A DNA stretch of 24,785 bases from a virus, in the IMG/VR virus record IMGVR_UViG_3300035145_000576, positions 1 through 24,785 of that record; one strand, written 5' to 3'. Below the pieces are notes generated by a model. The model searched no databases. It had not been told where the DNA came from and was given only the letters and a program-made list of their open reading frames with translations. Position 1 is the first letter of the stretch. Every line of letters starts with the position of its first letter. The translations under genes and the position numbers were made by a program. This document shows positions 16,101 to 23,019 of this stretch, piece by piece.

Positions 16101-17674
16101 TCGCCTGCTATTGGATCGGATTGCACGTTTTCACCATCAACAATTTTTTCAATTTTTGTTGGATCATGCACAATGCTAAAATCAAAATCGGGTATAACAT
16201 CGTTGTTTGCAAAATCTTTCATATTAAAATTCTGCACGTAGTTTCCAAATATAATCCGGTTACCTGTTATTTCCTGAGCTAAAGCCCTGCGGGGTACATT
16301 GTCGTAACTTCTTAATATTTGATTTGATGGTAATAGCGATGATATTAATTCGGTTTCAATTTTAATTCGACCACTATACCCAGGTTGCGGCGAATAGCTG
16401 GTATCATTCCATTGATTGTATTGCTTGCCTGTTATATTAGGCGCATTTTTTTCAATGGTATCTACTTTGTATATGTTTTGCGAATTAGATTCTTTGTAAA
16501 GTATATCAACAGCAATTACATCATCTGGAATATCAGGTGTAATAAAATCGCGTATTTCTAATATACGAATATTATTAGTCATTGCTAAGTTGTACCCGTC
16601 AGCGCCTGTATATTCAAATTCTTCGCCGGGAATAAAAGCTATTTCTGTAAATGGAGAAAATGTAGAAAACTGGTTGTCATCATATTTATACCTATATGCA
16701 AATCGTGGAAATTTAAATTCAAATAAAGGATCATCTTGTTCAAGTGCTACTTCAAAGCTTTGATTACCTGTTGGCACAAATTCACCTATGCTTTGCACTT
16801 CACATACAGCTTGCAATTCAGAATTTATTTTAGTAACTTTTACTCTAACTTGATATTCTCTGTCTAAATTATTATTATCATCATTTATTGTAAGCAACAA
16901 AAAATCACCAGCAATATATGCTACGGCATCAGTCCAGTTTAATGTAACAACTGTACCGAAATCTAAAGTAATTACTTCTGTAGGGTCATCTAATGGATCT
17001 GTCGACAATGTTGTAAATTCATATGTAGTAGATGTTTTAACCGCGCCGTCTCTCGTAGTATTTTTCTTATATATAGTAGGAGATAATAGCGGCGATCTTT
17101 TTATAAGAGTAACGTCCGCTTCAATAAAGTCTCTACCATATATTTGTGTATGAGTATCAAAATCAACTGACCCTGCTTTAAATTTAGATATTTCTATTTT
17201 TTTAGGTTCAGTTTGATTGTCTGTAAAGAATAAAAACCCCTCAAGTATGTTTATACCTGTGATTAAAAAATCTTCACTAAAATTTAAAATATTATTTTTG
17301 TCAACGAGTATAGGAAATACAACGTCGTTTACAGAATCGTATTCTGCAACTGCACTAAAGTTTGGTGCAGCAATAAACCAATATATTTTTTCAGTAGTAG
17401 CATCTTTGGTTTTACCAATACATACTGCACCACTAGGGATATATTTATCAACTCCATAGGTGTCCCATGTAACATGCAAATTAGTATTAGGATCGTAAGT
17501 CCTATTGCGCAACTCTACGTTCCCTAAAAGTGTTTGTAATGTACCTACATCTGAGCCTTCTGAAGTTGCAACTTCTAAGTTGAGTGCATCTCGGTACTCG
17601 CCATTTGGAACTAAACGCTCATCAAGGTCTTTGTTCATTTTACCCCTGACAAACGTATGAATTAATTCTGGCAT
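13160..17674 (-). CDS. Tail stabilization/tubular-type protein (P22 gp10-like in role), very large
   Basis: The 1504-residue protein carries, at residues 11-52, the motif GKMNKDLDERLVPNGEYRDA followed by EGSDVGTLQTLLGN. I associate this with 'stabilization' or tail-tube proteins of marine Bacteroidetes podoviruses and crAss-like phages. The rest is mostly beta-strand by pattern: a propeller-like N-terminal region (VCIGKTKDATTEKIYWFIAA), FnIII-like segments, a Gly5 linker near residue 706 (DGTGGGGGLKGT), and a C-terminal part with AYFTDKNRGVVLRLSGG and SYDDDKDVYNLTLNN (about 1275). Such proteins close the portal vertex and form the tail tube or hub. It is much longer than the P22 gp10 or T7 gp12 type, so extra domains are probably displayed outside. 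It begins 3 nt after the adaptor gene stop. Confidence 0.82.
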   Translation of the reverse strand: MPELIHTFVRGKMNKDLDERLVPNGEYRDALNLEVATSEGSDVGTLQTLLGNVELRNRTYDPNTNLHVTWDTYGVDKYIPSGAVCIGKTKDATTEKIYWFIAAPNFSAVAEYDSVNDVVFPILVDKNNILNFSEDFLITGINILEGFLFFTDNQTEPKKIEISKFKAGSVDFDTHTQIYGRDFIEADVTLIKRSPLLSPTIYKKNTTRDGAVKTSTTYEFTTLSTDPLDDPTEVITLDFGTVVTLNWTDAVAYIAGDFLLLTINDDNNNLDREYQVRVKVTKINSELQAVCEVQSIGEFVPTGNQSFEVALEQDDPLFEFKFPRFAYRYKYDDNQFSTFSPFTEIAFIPGEEFEYTGADGYNLAMTNNIRILEIRDFITPDIPDDVIAVDILYKESNSQNIYKVDTIEKNAPNITGKQYNQWNDTSYSPQPGYSGRIKIETELISSLLPSNQILRSYDNVPRRALAQEITGNRIIFGNYVQNFNMKDFANNDVIPDFDFSIVHDPTKIEKIVDGENVQSDPIAGEPATSIKTMRTYQMGVVYKDLYGRTTPVFTNDSGGRSLSKEFADSYNTLEVGLKNNPPAWATHYQFYVKETSNEYYNLALDRFYLPEDGSVWLSFPSADRNKIDEESFLELKKQHDNDVFIPEKARYKVLAISNEAPDAVKTTRDAIGKQLTSFTADGYPAVNKGFFEIPEEDFDGKEDGTGGGGGLKGTNTKNNLFARIISGVNVSEYFKVEYIQKQGPVYRVQLKSPTDDSLEFMENIAYPAKLDIVIYENKTELKPEYEGRFFVKIYKDLALEENILKLAEDTQLSVEYTKEVARIGVDGKSSWWRNVSPDVSKGWFWDSTTPLNVRKRAGSDVKYEGGNIQDRPNKGKGINAGEQQLTISFHGFGNPWQQKKAFYNRLGIWWGWPTNSPGDAHHLGFAKSLSTAGSTFRFKDDPQKELPTNTYTIRRSYKSAYCVDNRRTGRHGSGKYGSQRVIRWNITIDKPIATTAGLPALQTGTAPNPPRTAVEFVKVYASDAETYSSTNPAIFETYPKEAVDLDLYYSASNIFEINNPGTINASHQPIQKLNWFNCYSFGNGVESDRIRDDFNATRIDKGPIVSTVLDEAYGEELKATGLIFSQIFNSSSGVNRLNQFIAAEPITKDLNPYYTSIQKLYSRDTNLITLCEDKCLQILANKDALFNADGSTNVVSNNAVLGQALPYAGEYGISKNPESFAAYGNRAYFTDKNRGVVLRLSGGLGGGQGLTEISAANMRDFFSDNLHSSQKLIGSYDDDKDVYNLTLNNLTPYWQDKLDTQSTTVSWKEDVKGWTSRKSFNLENALSLNNTYFSFKDGRIWQHGVESATRNNFYGVQYESSVRFLMNAEPNSVKKFKTLNYTGSDSKTYLYGTEGPTSQRLYTISELQANTSLVPNYTTESTGWYCNLIQTNLQTGDVKQFIDKEGKFFNYIKGLPTSFVSNENNNLDAKEFSMQGIGRATVSGDTQVFFDVHFYIDETCYTSN

Positions 17675-17677
17675 ATT

Positions 17678-18598
17678 TTAGTGTTTTATTTGCTTCGATT
17701 TACCTCGCATAATCTGCGTAATCTCTTCAAGCTTTATATTTGATAATCTAAGTTTTGCATTTCGCTTGGCCGCTCGAGCGTCTTTTTTATAGCGCTGTAC
17801 CATATATTCAGGATAACCCGGGCGTGAAGATATAATTGCATAAGCAATATATTTATATAAGGCATCTTCACCAAATTTATGTATTTTGCTATCTTCGTCA
17901 TAACCTAAGCCGTCAGATAGGTATTTTATAGTTACAATTTCACCGGCAATATTAGAGCTAAAGTGAATAAGCCCTTTTATTTGATCTATAAAAAATATAC
18001 CATTTGCATTAGCAAATTCAGGATCTAAGCCATACCTTTGCCCATAATTACTATCTTCAAATAAGCTATTATTATTTATATTACGAAAATCGCTTTCAAG
18101 TTGAGTTCCAGCAGCTTCACTTTGTCTAAACCTTTTAAATGTTTCAGACGGGTTAGCTGTAACTATTTCTCTTGTTTGCTCATCAAATACATACTCATAA
18201 TTATTATCCTGCACTATTGGTAGTGGATCACCTGTTTTTGTAGCTGGATATAATATTTTTTCAATACCTTTTTCGTCAGTATGTGATATTTTAATATAAC
18301 TAACGTAATCCTGGGGTAGTATTGCATATAATGTAGGTGGTACTTCAACTTCAATATATTTGCTACTAGGCAAAACATCATAGTTCATTTCTTGTAATCC
18401 TCGCTGCGCGTGAAATGCTACATCAGTACGCTTAATTCTATTTATAAGCTTATCTTGCCCGACAAATGATACCATAAAATTACTTATAATATCTTTAATA
18501 GAAACAAATTGATAATCCCCGTAGGTTTCATCAAGACTGTTCCATATACCATCAGGGCCTAAGTAATACTGCTCGTTATTTTTATTAATTAACCCCAT
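17678..18598 (-). CDS. Putative head-tail adaptor/ring protein (306 residues)
   Basis: The 306-residue protein has a helical N-terminal third followed by the stretch FHAQRGLQEMNYDVLPSSKY, then PPTLYAILPQDYVSYIKI, near residues 80-125. I associate this pattern with neck/ring proteins of Bacteroidetes podoviruses and crAss-like phages. The middle is beta-rich (FFIDQIKGLIHFSSN), and the C-terminus is a long basic helix (YMVQRYKKDARAAKRNAKLR) that could contact the portal or nucleic acid. Spacing is 3 nt on each side, between the 261-residue connector-like gene and the stabilization protein gene. Position and size fit a gp4/gp11-type adaptor that bridges portal and tail. The exact ring position is not resolvable from sequence alone. 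Confidence 0.68.
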   Translation of the reverse strand: MGLINKNNEQYYLGPDGIWNSLDETYGDYQFVSIKDIISNFMVSFVGQDKLINRIKRTDVAFHAQRGLQEMNYDVLPSSKYIEVEVPPTLYAILPQDYVSYIKISHTDEKGIEKILYPATKTGDPLPIVQDNNYEYVFDEQTREIVTANPSETFKRFRQSEAAGTQLESDFRNINNNSLFEDSNYGQRYGLDPEFANANGIFFIDQIKGLIHFSSNIAGEIVTIKYLSDGLGYDEDSKIHKFGEDALYKYIAYAIISSRPGYPEYMVQRYKKDARAAKRNAKLRLSNIKLEEITQIMRGKSKQIKH

Positions 18599-18601
18599 TT
18601 A

Positions 18602-19387
18602 TTAAGCTTTTTCTTGTTGTGTATTTTTAACCTCTTCGCCAGCTGCTACTTGATATATTTGTAAATCTTTAACAACTAATCCAGCTAATTGTAATATTTT
18701 AAATACAAGCTCTGTTTCTTCAGACTCGTGCAATTCAAAATCTACAGCGTTAGTCGAATCATATAATGATTCACCATATACAATTTGGTATGCCCACTCT
18801 ACCTTAGCGGGTTTACGTATATAATTACACTTTACACCAGAAGTTAATTCGTTGTTACCGTATACATTTAGTTTTCTATTTTTAGATATATATATAGGTC
18901 TACTATTCACTGGTTTTGTAAGCGGTGAATTGTTTATATATAAAAAGTCTTTACCTTCTATACGCTCTGCTTCTATATCTTCATTTATAGTCTCTCTATA
19001 TATTACAGGATTATCTTCTGGATAATTCGCCTCTTGAGTTGGAGACGGGTAAAGATCACGTGTTGTAGTGTTCGTGTAAATTACCGTGCCTAATCTATAT
19101 AAATCAGACGGTAAAGAAAAATAGCTATTAGTCTCATCATAGGTGAGCGTTTCTTGTGTTTCAAATATAGCTAGTTTTTTACTAAGTAAGTCCAGCATGT
19201 CTGAGTATTCTGTATCATTACCCTGACCTCTACTGAACTGATTAATGTCGTAAAAGTATTGTTCAAATAAATCTAATTGTGCTTGATTTGCAAAAAGATT
19301 AAATTCCTGAGGTGTTACATAACCTCGCTGTTCTTTATTGAGTATACTTAAAACTCTTTGATAAACAGTATCTACACTTACGCTCAT
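18602..19387 (-). CDS. Putative connector/ring protein upstream of the tail tube (261 residues)
   Basis: The 261-residue product begins MSVSVDTVYQRVLSILNKEQ, continues with RGYVTPQEFNLFANQAQLDL, and then a polar helix (FEQYFYDINQ). The 'yvtP.eFn.fa.qAQ.dlfe' pattern is one I recall from neck proteins of Bacteroidetes phages. Later stretches (YFSLPSDLYRLGTVIY, NNELTSGVKCNYIRKPAKVEWAY shown here only in part by position, about residues 185-215) are beta-rich. A mostly helical C-terminal part (ETELVFKILQLAGLVVKDLQ) follows. It lies between the 275-residue protein and the 306-residue adaptor-like protein, so a head-completion or neck role is probable. The gene starts 16 nt downstream of a hairpin, with an A-rich leader and no Shine-Dalgarno sequence. 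Confidence 0.62.
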   Translation of the reverse strand: MSVSVDTVYQRVLSILNKEQRGYVTPQEFNLFANQAQLDLFEQYFYDINQFSRGQGNDTEYSDMLDLLSKKLAIFETQETLTYDETNSYFSLPSDLYRLGTVIYTNTTTRDLYPSPTQEANYPEDNPVIYRETINEDIEAERIEGKDFLYINNSPLTKPVNSRPIYISKNRKLNVYGNNELTSGVKCNYIRKPAKVEWAYQIVYGESLYDSTNAVDFELHESEETELVFKILQLAGLVVKDLQIYQVAAGEEVKNTQQEKA

Positions 19388-19402
19388 ATTTATTTTTATT
19401 AA

Positions 19403-19439
19403 TAGTAATTAGGCCACCCATAAGATGGCCTAACCACTA
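19403..19439 (-). terminator. Intergenic RNA hairpin between head and neck genes (weak terminator or processing site)
   Basis: A perfect 8-bp inverted repeat, TTAGGCCA (19409-19416) and TGGCCTAA (19426-19433), encloses a 9-nt loop. After a 2-nt internal loop on each side, four more pairs form (19403-19406 with 19436-19439). The hairpin fills the 59-nt gap between the 275-residue and 261-residue genes. On the minus strand it is followed by mixed A/T sequence and not a T-run, so termination is uncertain; it may partly attenuate or protect the 3' end of the upstream capsid message. Confidence 0.5.
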
Positions 19440-19446
19440 TAGGTGA

Positions 19447-20274
19447 CTATTTAAGTCTTTTTTCAATAGCTTTGTAAACCTCTACACCTTCATCTGTTTT
19501 AAACCATGCAGCTAATGCTGAATATGGATTTTCATCAAAAGGAACAGTCATAAGCTTTCTATCTCCATCACCATAAGTAAATGTTCTTTGGTCTTGTGAT
19601 AATTTAATAATTCTAGCTTCAACTGCTTTAATCCCGAAGTTTCTAAGTTGAACGTTATCATCATTTGCTAATTCAATAAACAATAACGGTTTTCTTTTAG
19701 CAAAAATAAGCGCATCTCTTTTTAATTCGCTGCTACTTAAGTTGCTTGTTCTATTACCAAATTCAACTCTTAATATTGCTTCAAGTTCATCAACGTTTAA
19801 TGCTTTAGCTAAGTTTAAAGCTTCAATCTCTGCTTCAATCCAATCTAATTCATTCACCGCATCTTGCACAGGATTATACTCTTCGTAAATCTTGTCTTTT
19901 AATGGATGATACAATGATAAAATTTTTTGTAAAATTTGGTTTTCTTTTGGAACCCTTAACGCTCCGGATCTAAACACAATGCGTCCTAAAGTAGCCGGCC
20001 CTTTTTGTTCATCTACAAAAGGTGAAGCTTGGTTTGTAGCATACTTAATTTCGCGTTGGTAGCCTAAGCTTTCATCAAAATAAAGCAATGAATGTTTAGG
20101 CGTATGTTTAGATGGAATAGTATATACTAGAGGCGCTTGATTGCCTTTTAATGTATATAATCTATCTTTAATTTCCCAGCTTGGTTTAACTGGTTTTTTA
20201 ACTGGTGCATTTTTTGCACTAGTTGGTTGAGGTGCAACCTCAATAGTTTCTTCTGCTGTAGCTTTTTTTGCCAT
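19447..20274 (-). CDS. Conserved phage structural-region protein of unknown function (275 residues)
   Basis: The first 35 residues are a Lys/Ala/Pro/Thr-rich flexible tail (TSAKNAPVKKPVKPS). The body has beta elements (LYTLKGNQAPLVYTIPSKHT) followed by a helical region with LQKILSLYHPLKDKIYEEYN, an Ala/Leu/Glu-rich segment, and RDALIFAKRKPLLFIELAND. The end reads PYSALAAWFKTDEGVEVYKA. I recall proteins with this layout next to the capsid gene in marine phages, without an assigned role. It is separated from the capsid gene by a strong hairpin and from the neck genes by another, so its level may be set separately. A head-decoration or minor head protein is possible; no enzyme motif is visible. 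Confidence 0.65.
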   Translation of the reverse strand: MAKKATAEETIEVAPQPTSAKNAPVKKPVKPSWEIKDRLYTLKGNQAPLVYTIPSKHTPKHSLLYFDESLGYQREIKYATNQASPFVDEQKGPATLGRIVFRSGALRVPKENQILQKILSLYHPLKDKIYEEYNPVQDAVNELDWIEAEIEALNLAKALNVDELEAILRVEFGNRTSNLSSSELKRDALIFAKRKPLLFIELANDDNVQLRNFGIKAVEARIIKLSQDQRTFTYGDGDRKLMTVPFDENPYSALAAWFKTDEGVEVYKAIEKRLK

Positions 20275-20301
20275 GATATAATATAATAAAAATGTTAAAA
20301 G

Positions 20302-20340
20302 TAATAACTACCCCCGTCATTAAGACGAGGGTAATTATTA
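20302..20340 (-). terminator. Strong hairpin downstream of the major capsid gene
   Basis: The arms at 20302-20318 and 20324-20340 form a 17-bp stem with a 5-nt loop. The two positions that do not match in DNA (20308/20334 and 20314/20328) become G-U wobbles in minus-strand RNA but would be A/C mismatches in plus-strand RNA. The structure is therefore tuned for the minus-strand transcript. It begins 11 nt past the capsid stop and is followed by a U-rich run (CTTTTAACATTTTTATT in DNA sense). This fits an intrinsic, possibly leaky, terminator or a 3'-end protecting structure for the capsid message. Confidence 0.75.
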
Positions 20341-20351
20341 AGTTAATTTAC

Positions 20352-21767
20352 TTACGGTGTTGGTACTGCTTTTAGCAATACGAAGTTGTTAGCGGCTTGT
20401 ACACATAAAGCTCTTTCAGAAAGGAAATGTACATTCATTTCATCAGCTTCAGATGTATAATTTCCACCAACTGAACCAGTTACCCAAGATTTCATTCTTC
20501 GGTCATCAGCTTCAGATGCGCGGTAGCGTACGTGAAGGAATGGACGAGAAATGTTCTTGCCTAGTTGTTGATCGTAAACTGTAGAAGTTCCAGCTGGTAC
20601 AACTACACCTTCAATATCACTAACTAATCCACGAGTAGTAGAATCGTTAAGATATTTCCAGTCAGTTTTATAGAAGTCATAAGAACCTCTACGGAAACCA
20701 GAGAAACCTAAGTTAAGCGCCATATCTTCAGAATTGTCAAATACACCGTAAGATGTACCACCAGTTCCGTAAGAATTTTGCTTAGCTAGCATGTTATCAA
20801 TACCCAAAGAAGTAGCACGATCTAAGAAAAGCATATTTTCTTCGATAGCTCCTTGCTTGTCAAGTTCTTGTAGGATAGTATCAAAGTCTGCAAGACCGTC
20901 ATCACCACCAAAGTCAGCGTTAGTATAAACTAATCCACGTGTACCAATTGCGGCGAAAAGACCTTCAGAACCTGAATCAGCACCAGAAGGACCATTAGTT
21001 GCAGCAGCAGATCCTGCAGCAGCTTTTTCAGCCTCAACCATTGCCATTTCAAGTTGATCTTCAAAACGAATACGAGCTTCGTGCTCAGACTTTAAATACC
21101 ATAAGTACCCAGAAGTACCAGCCTCAGAAGTTACTTCAACCCAACCGATTTGAGCAACATCAGAACCATTTACATTATACTTGTCACGCAAGATAATTGG
21201 TTTGTTGCTGAAAGTTGTGAAAGAAGCATCAATTGAGTTACCAGCAGTTTGAGATCCTTTAGCATACTCAGAACCATAAACAAAAAGTTTAATATCTGTT
21301 GTACCGTCAGCACCTAATTCGCTAATGTTTGCAGCGCTATATGCTTGCACAGTAGCTGTAGTAGCTGTTGGCTTCGCAGATACGTAAGCTTTGATAGTTA
21401 CAAGATCTTTAGAAAGCACGATAGTAGCCCCCACACCTACTAGGTCTGCGTCAGCTGCAGATCCAAAAGTAATTGTGTTTGCACCGTCAGTTGTAATATC
21501 GTCAAAAGCGATATGTAGACGCCCTTGCTCAGACCAAACAACTTGATCAGAAGCCATAGGCATTTCAGCCCCAACCATACGCAAGAATCCAGAGATGGTA
21601 CGGTTTCCGTAACGCTCTACTTCTTTATCGTATACTTCAGGTAGAAATTGTTGTGTAAAGTCCATGTCAGCCACAGACAAATAGTTGTCCCCAAATAATC
21701 CTTTAACGGGACGTGGTGTTAAATGTGCCAGGTTAGCTAATGTAGCTGGCGTAGTTGCAAATGCCAT
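20352..21767 (-). CDS. Major capsid protein
   Basis: The 471-residue protein follows portal and scaffold-like genes in the canonical order. The N-terminus (MAFATTPATLANLAHLTPRP, then VKGLFGDNYLSVADMDFTQQ) and the stretch FLPEVYDKEVERYGNRTISG resemble major capsid proteins of marine Bacteroidetes phages as I remember them. The internal region (SEHEARIRFEDQLEMAMVEA near residue 230, then an Ala/Gly/Ser-rich loop) fits an HK97-fold spine helix and loop, but the fold is inferred. Base composition differs from its neighbours: sampled 60-nt lines within the gene have 43-47% G+C, against about 17% in a sampled line of the giant gene, consistent with codon selection for very high expression. The hairpin just downstream fits an abundant, stabilised message. 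No cleavage site for a prohead protease is evident. Confidence 0.82.
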   Translation of the reverse strand: MAFATTPATLANLAHLTPRPVKGLFGDNYLSVADMDFTQQFLPEVYDKEVERYGNRTISGFLRMVGAEMPMASDQVVWSEQGRLHIAFDDITTDGANTITFGSAADADLVGVGATIVLSKDLVTIKAYVSAKPTATTATVQAYSAANISELGADGTTDIKLFVYGSEYAKGSQTAGNSIDASFTTFSNKPIILRDKYNVNGSDVAQIGWVEVTSEAGTSGYLWYLKSEHEARIRFEDQLEMAMVEAEKAAAGSAAATNGPSGADSGSEGLFAAIGTRGLVYTNADFGGDDGLADFDTILQELDKQGAIEENMLFLDRATSLGIDNMLAKQNSYGTGGTSYGVFDNSEDMALNLGFSGFRRGSYDFYKTDWKYLNDSTTRGLVSDIEGVVVPAGTSTVYDQQLGKNISRPFLHVRYRASEADDRRMKSWVTGSVGGNYTSEADEMNVHFLSERALCVQAANNFVLLKAVPTP

Positions 21768-21788
21768 TTTTTATATTTTTAATGGTTA
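21768..21788 (-). promoter_or_regulatory. A/T-rich leader of the capsid gene without Shine-Dalgarno
   Basis: The short gap upstream of the capsid ATG reads, in mRNA sense, as A-rich sequence (CCATTAAAAATATAAAAA before ATG) with no AGGAGG-like element. Leaders of the 261-, 275-, 398- and 2503-residue genes are similar. A-rich leaders replacing Shine-Dalgarno pairing are characteristic of Bacteroidetes, so this is a host indicator as well as the likely ribosome entry site. Confidence 0.55.
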
Positions 21789-22985
21789 TTATTTTCGAGT
21801 TTTAATTTTTAAACGACTAGTGCTTTGCGCATCACTGGGCACCGCTCTCACAGTCCAACCATTTGAAGTTGTTACTTTTTCATGAGCCCCTCTCGGATTC
21901 ATATCAACATTCTTCGCCCTGGCCATACTATCTCTCATTGCATCGGCTTTACCTTGCTCATAAAAGTGATTAGCGATTGCGTCAGCGTTCATAGCTGTAA
22001 ACAAAGATTTGTGATAACCCGCTGCATCCGACATTTCATTATTTTCATTTAAGAACTTCTTAACAAAATTATTAATGTCACTTTGGGTTTGCTTCACGTT
22101 TTCAACGTCTTTAACTTTAAACCTATATTTTTTGTCTCCTACAGAATAATCAAAACCTTTGAAATCCTGACTGAAAACTTTATTGGTTTTATTTAAAAAC
22201 GTTTTGGTTTGCTTTTCAGCTATTTGCTCTGCCTCACTCGTTTCTTTTTTATAGCGATTAAAAAATTCAACCGCTTTTTGTTGTTCTGGATTTAATCTAG
22301 ACCCAGCTTTAATTTCTTCGTAATACGTATTTTTTAACTTTTCAAGATGTTTTTTAGCTTTTGCGGCTTCTTCTTTGAAAGCTAATTTTATTTTACGTAT
22401 ATCTTTTTCCTCATCTATATCTTCGTCATATGAAAAATCTTCCATAAGAAGATCAATGTCTTCTTTATCAAGATGAGGCTTAGTATTTTCGTAATACTCT
22501 CTTATTAGTTGCGTTTCATTTAAAGAGGAGTAATCAGTGTTAAGCTTAACATAATCTTCTAATGTTCCGCCAGTTTCATTCATAAAGTCTACAACTTTTT
22601 GAATATTTTCCGGAAGTTCAATACCAGATTCTTTTTGTTCTTGTATTGCTTCCTCTACAGCTTCTTCTAATTCTTCTTCAGTTTGCTGTTCTGGTTCCTC
22701 GGTAACTTCTTCTAATACTACCTCTTCTTCTTCGGACTCCCGTACTTCTTGAACCACATCTTCGCTACTTTCCGTGTTTTCGGGTTCTTCGACAACATCA
22801 TTGCTGTCATCTGTGCTTTGCTCTTGAACGGCATCTTGGTTTATTTTTGTTAAATCCAATTTAATTGTGCCATCTTCTGCAACCGATGCACCTGTGTCTG
22901 GTTTGGTTTCTTCTGCTTGTTGCTCAGCAGGTTGCTCTTGAGTTTCTTCTTGAACCTCTAGAACTTCTTCTTGGTTTTCTTCCAT
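21789..22985 (-). CDS. Putative capsid scaffolding protein (acidic, helical)
   Basis: This 398-residue protein lies between portal and capsid genes, the usual scaffold position. Residues 1-140 are dominated by Glu, Gln and Val (e.g. ESEEEEVVLEEVTEEPEQQT) and are probably disordered. The middle (about 190-320) is a Lys/Glu-rich helical region (FKEEAAKAKKHLEKLKNTYY). The C-terminus is basic (STSRLKIKTRK), as in scaffolds whose basic end binds the capsid protein. No protease triad is visible, so a fused maturation protease is not supported. It begins 34 nt after the portal gene and ends 21 nt before the capsid gene. Assignment rests on order and composition; the sequence itself is low-complexity and poorly suited to homology. 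Confidence 0.7.
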   Translation of the reverse strand: MEENQEEVLEVQEETQEQPAEQQAEETKPDTGASVAEDGTIKLDLTKINQDAVQEQSTDDSNDVVEEPENTESSEDVVQEVRESEEEEVVLEEVTEEPEQQTEEELEEAVEEAIQEQKESGIELPENIQKVVDFMNETGGTLEDYVKLNTDYSSLNETQLIREYYENTKPHLDKEDIDLLMEDFSYDEDIDEEKDIRKIKLAFKEEAAKAKKHLEKLKNTYYEEIKAGSRLNPEQQKAVEFFNRYKKETSEAEQIAEKQTKTFLNKTNKVFSQDFKGFDYSVGDKKYRFKVKDVENVKQTQSDINNFVKKFLNENNEMSDAAGYHKSLFTAMNADAIANHFYEQGKADAMRDSMARAKNVDMNPRGAHEKVTTSNGWTVRAVPSDAQSTSRLKIKTRK

Positions 22986-23019
22986 GATAAAATATTATAT
23001 AATTATATACTTACTATTA

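Noticed and set aside
22600-22985. TTC/TTCTTC-rich stretch looking like a short tandem repeat
   Set aside because: It is explained by runs of Glu codons in the acidic N-terminal half of the scaffold-like protein, and no regular unit length is seen.
22986-23019. Bacteroidetes-type promoter (TTTG and TAnnTTTG boxes) in the portal-scaffold gap
   Set aside because: The gap is only A/T-rich, and no such box was found on the minus strand. I saw no convincing promoter anywhere in the window.
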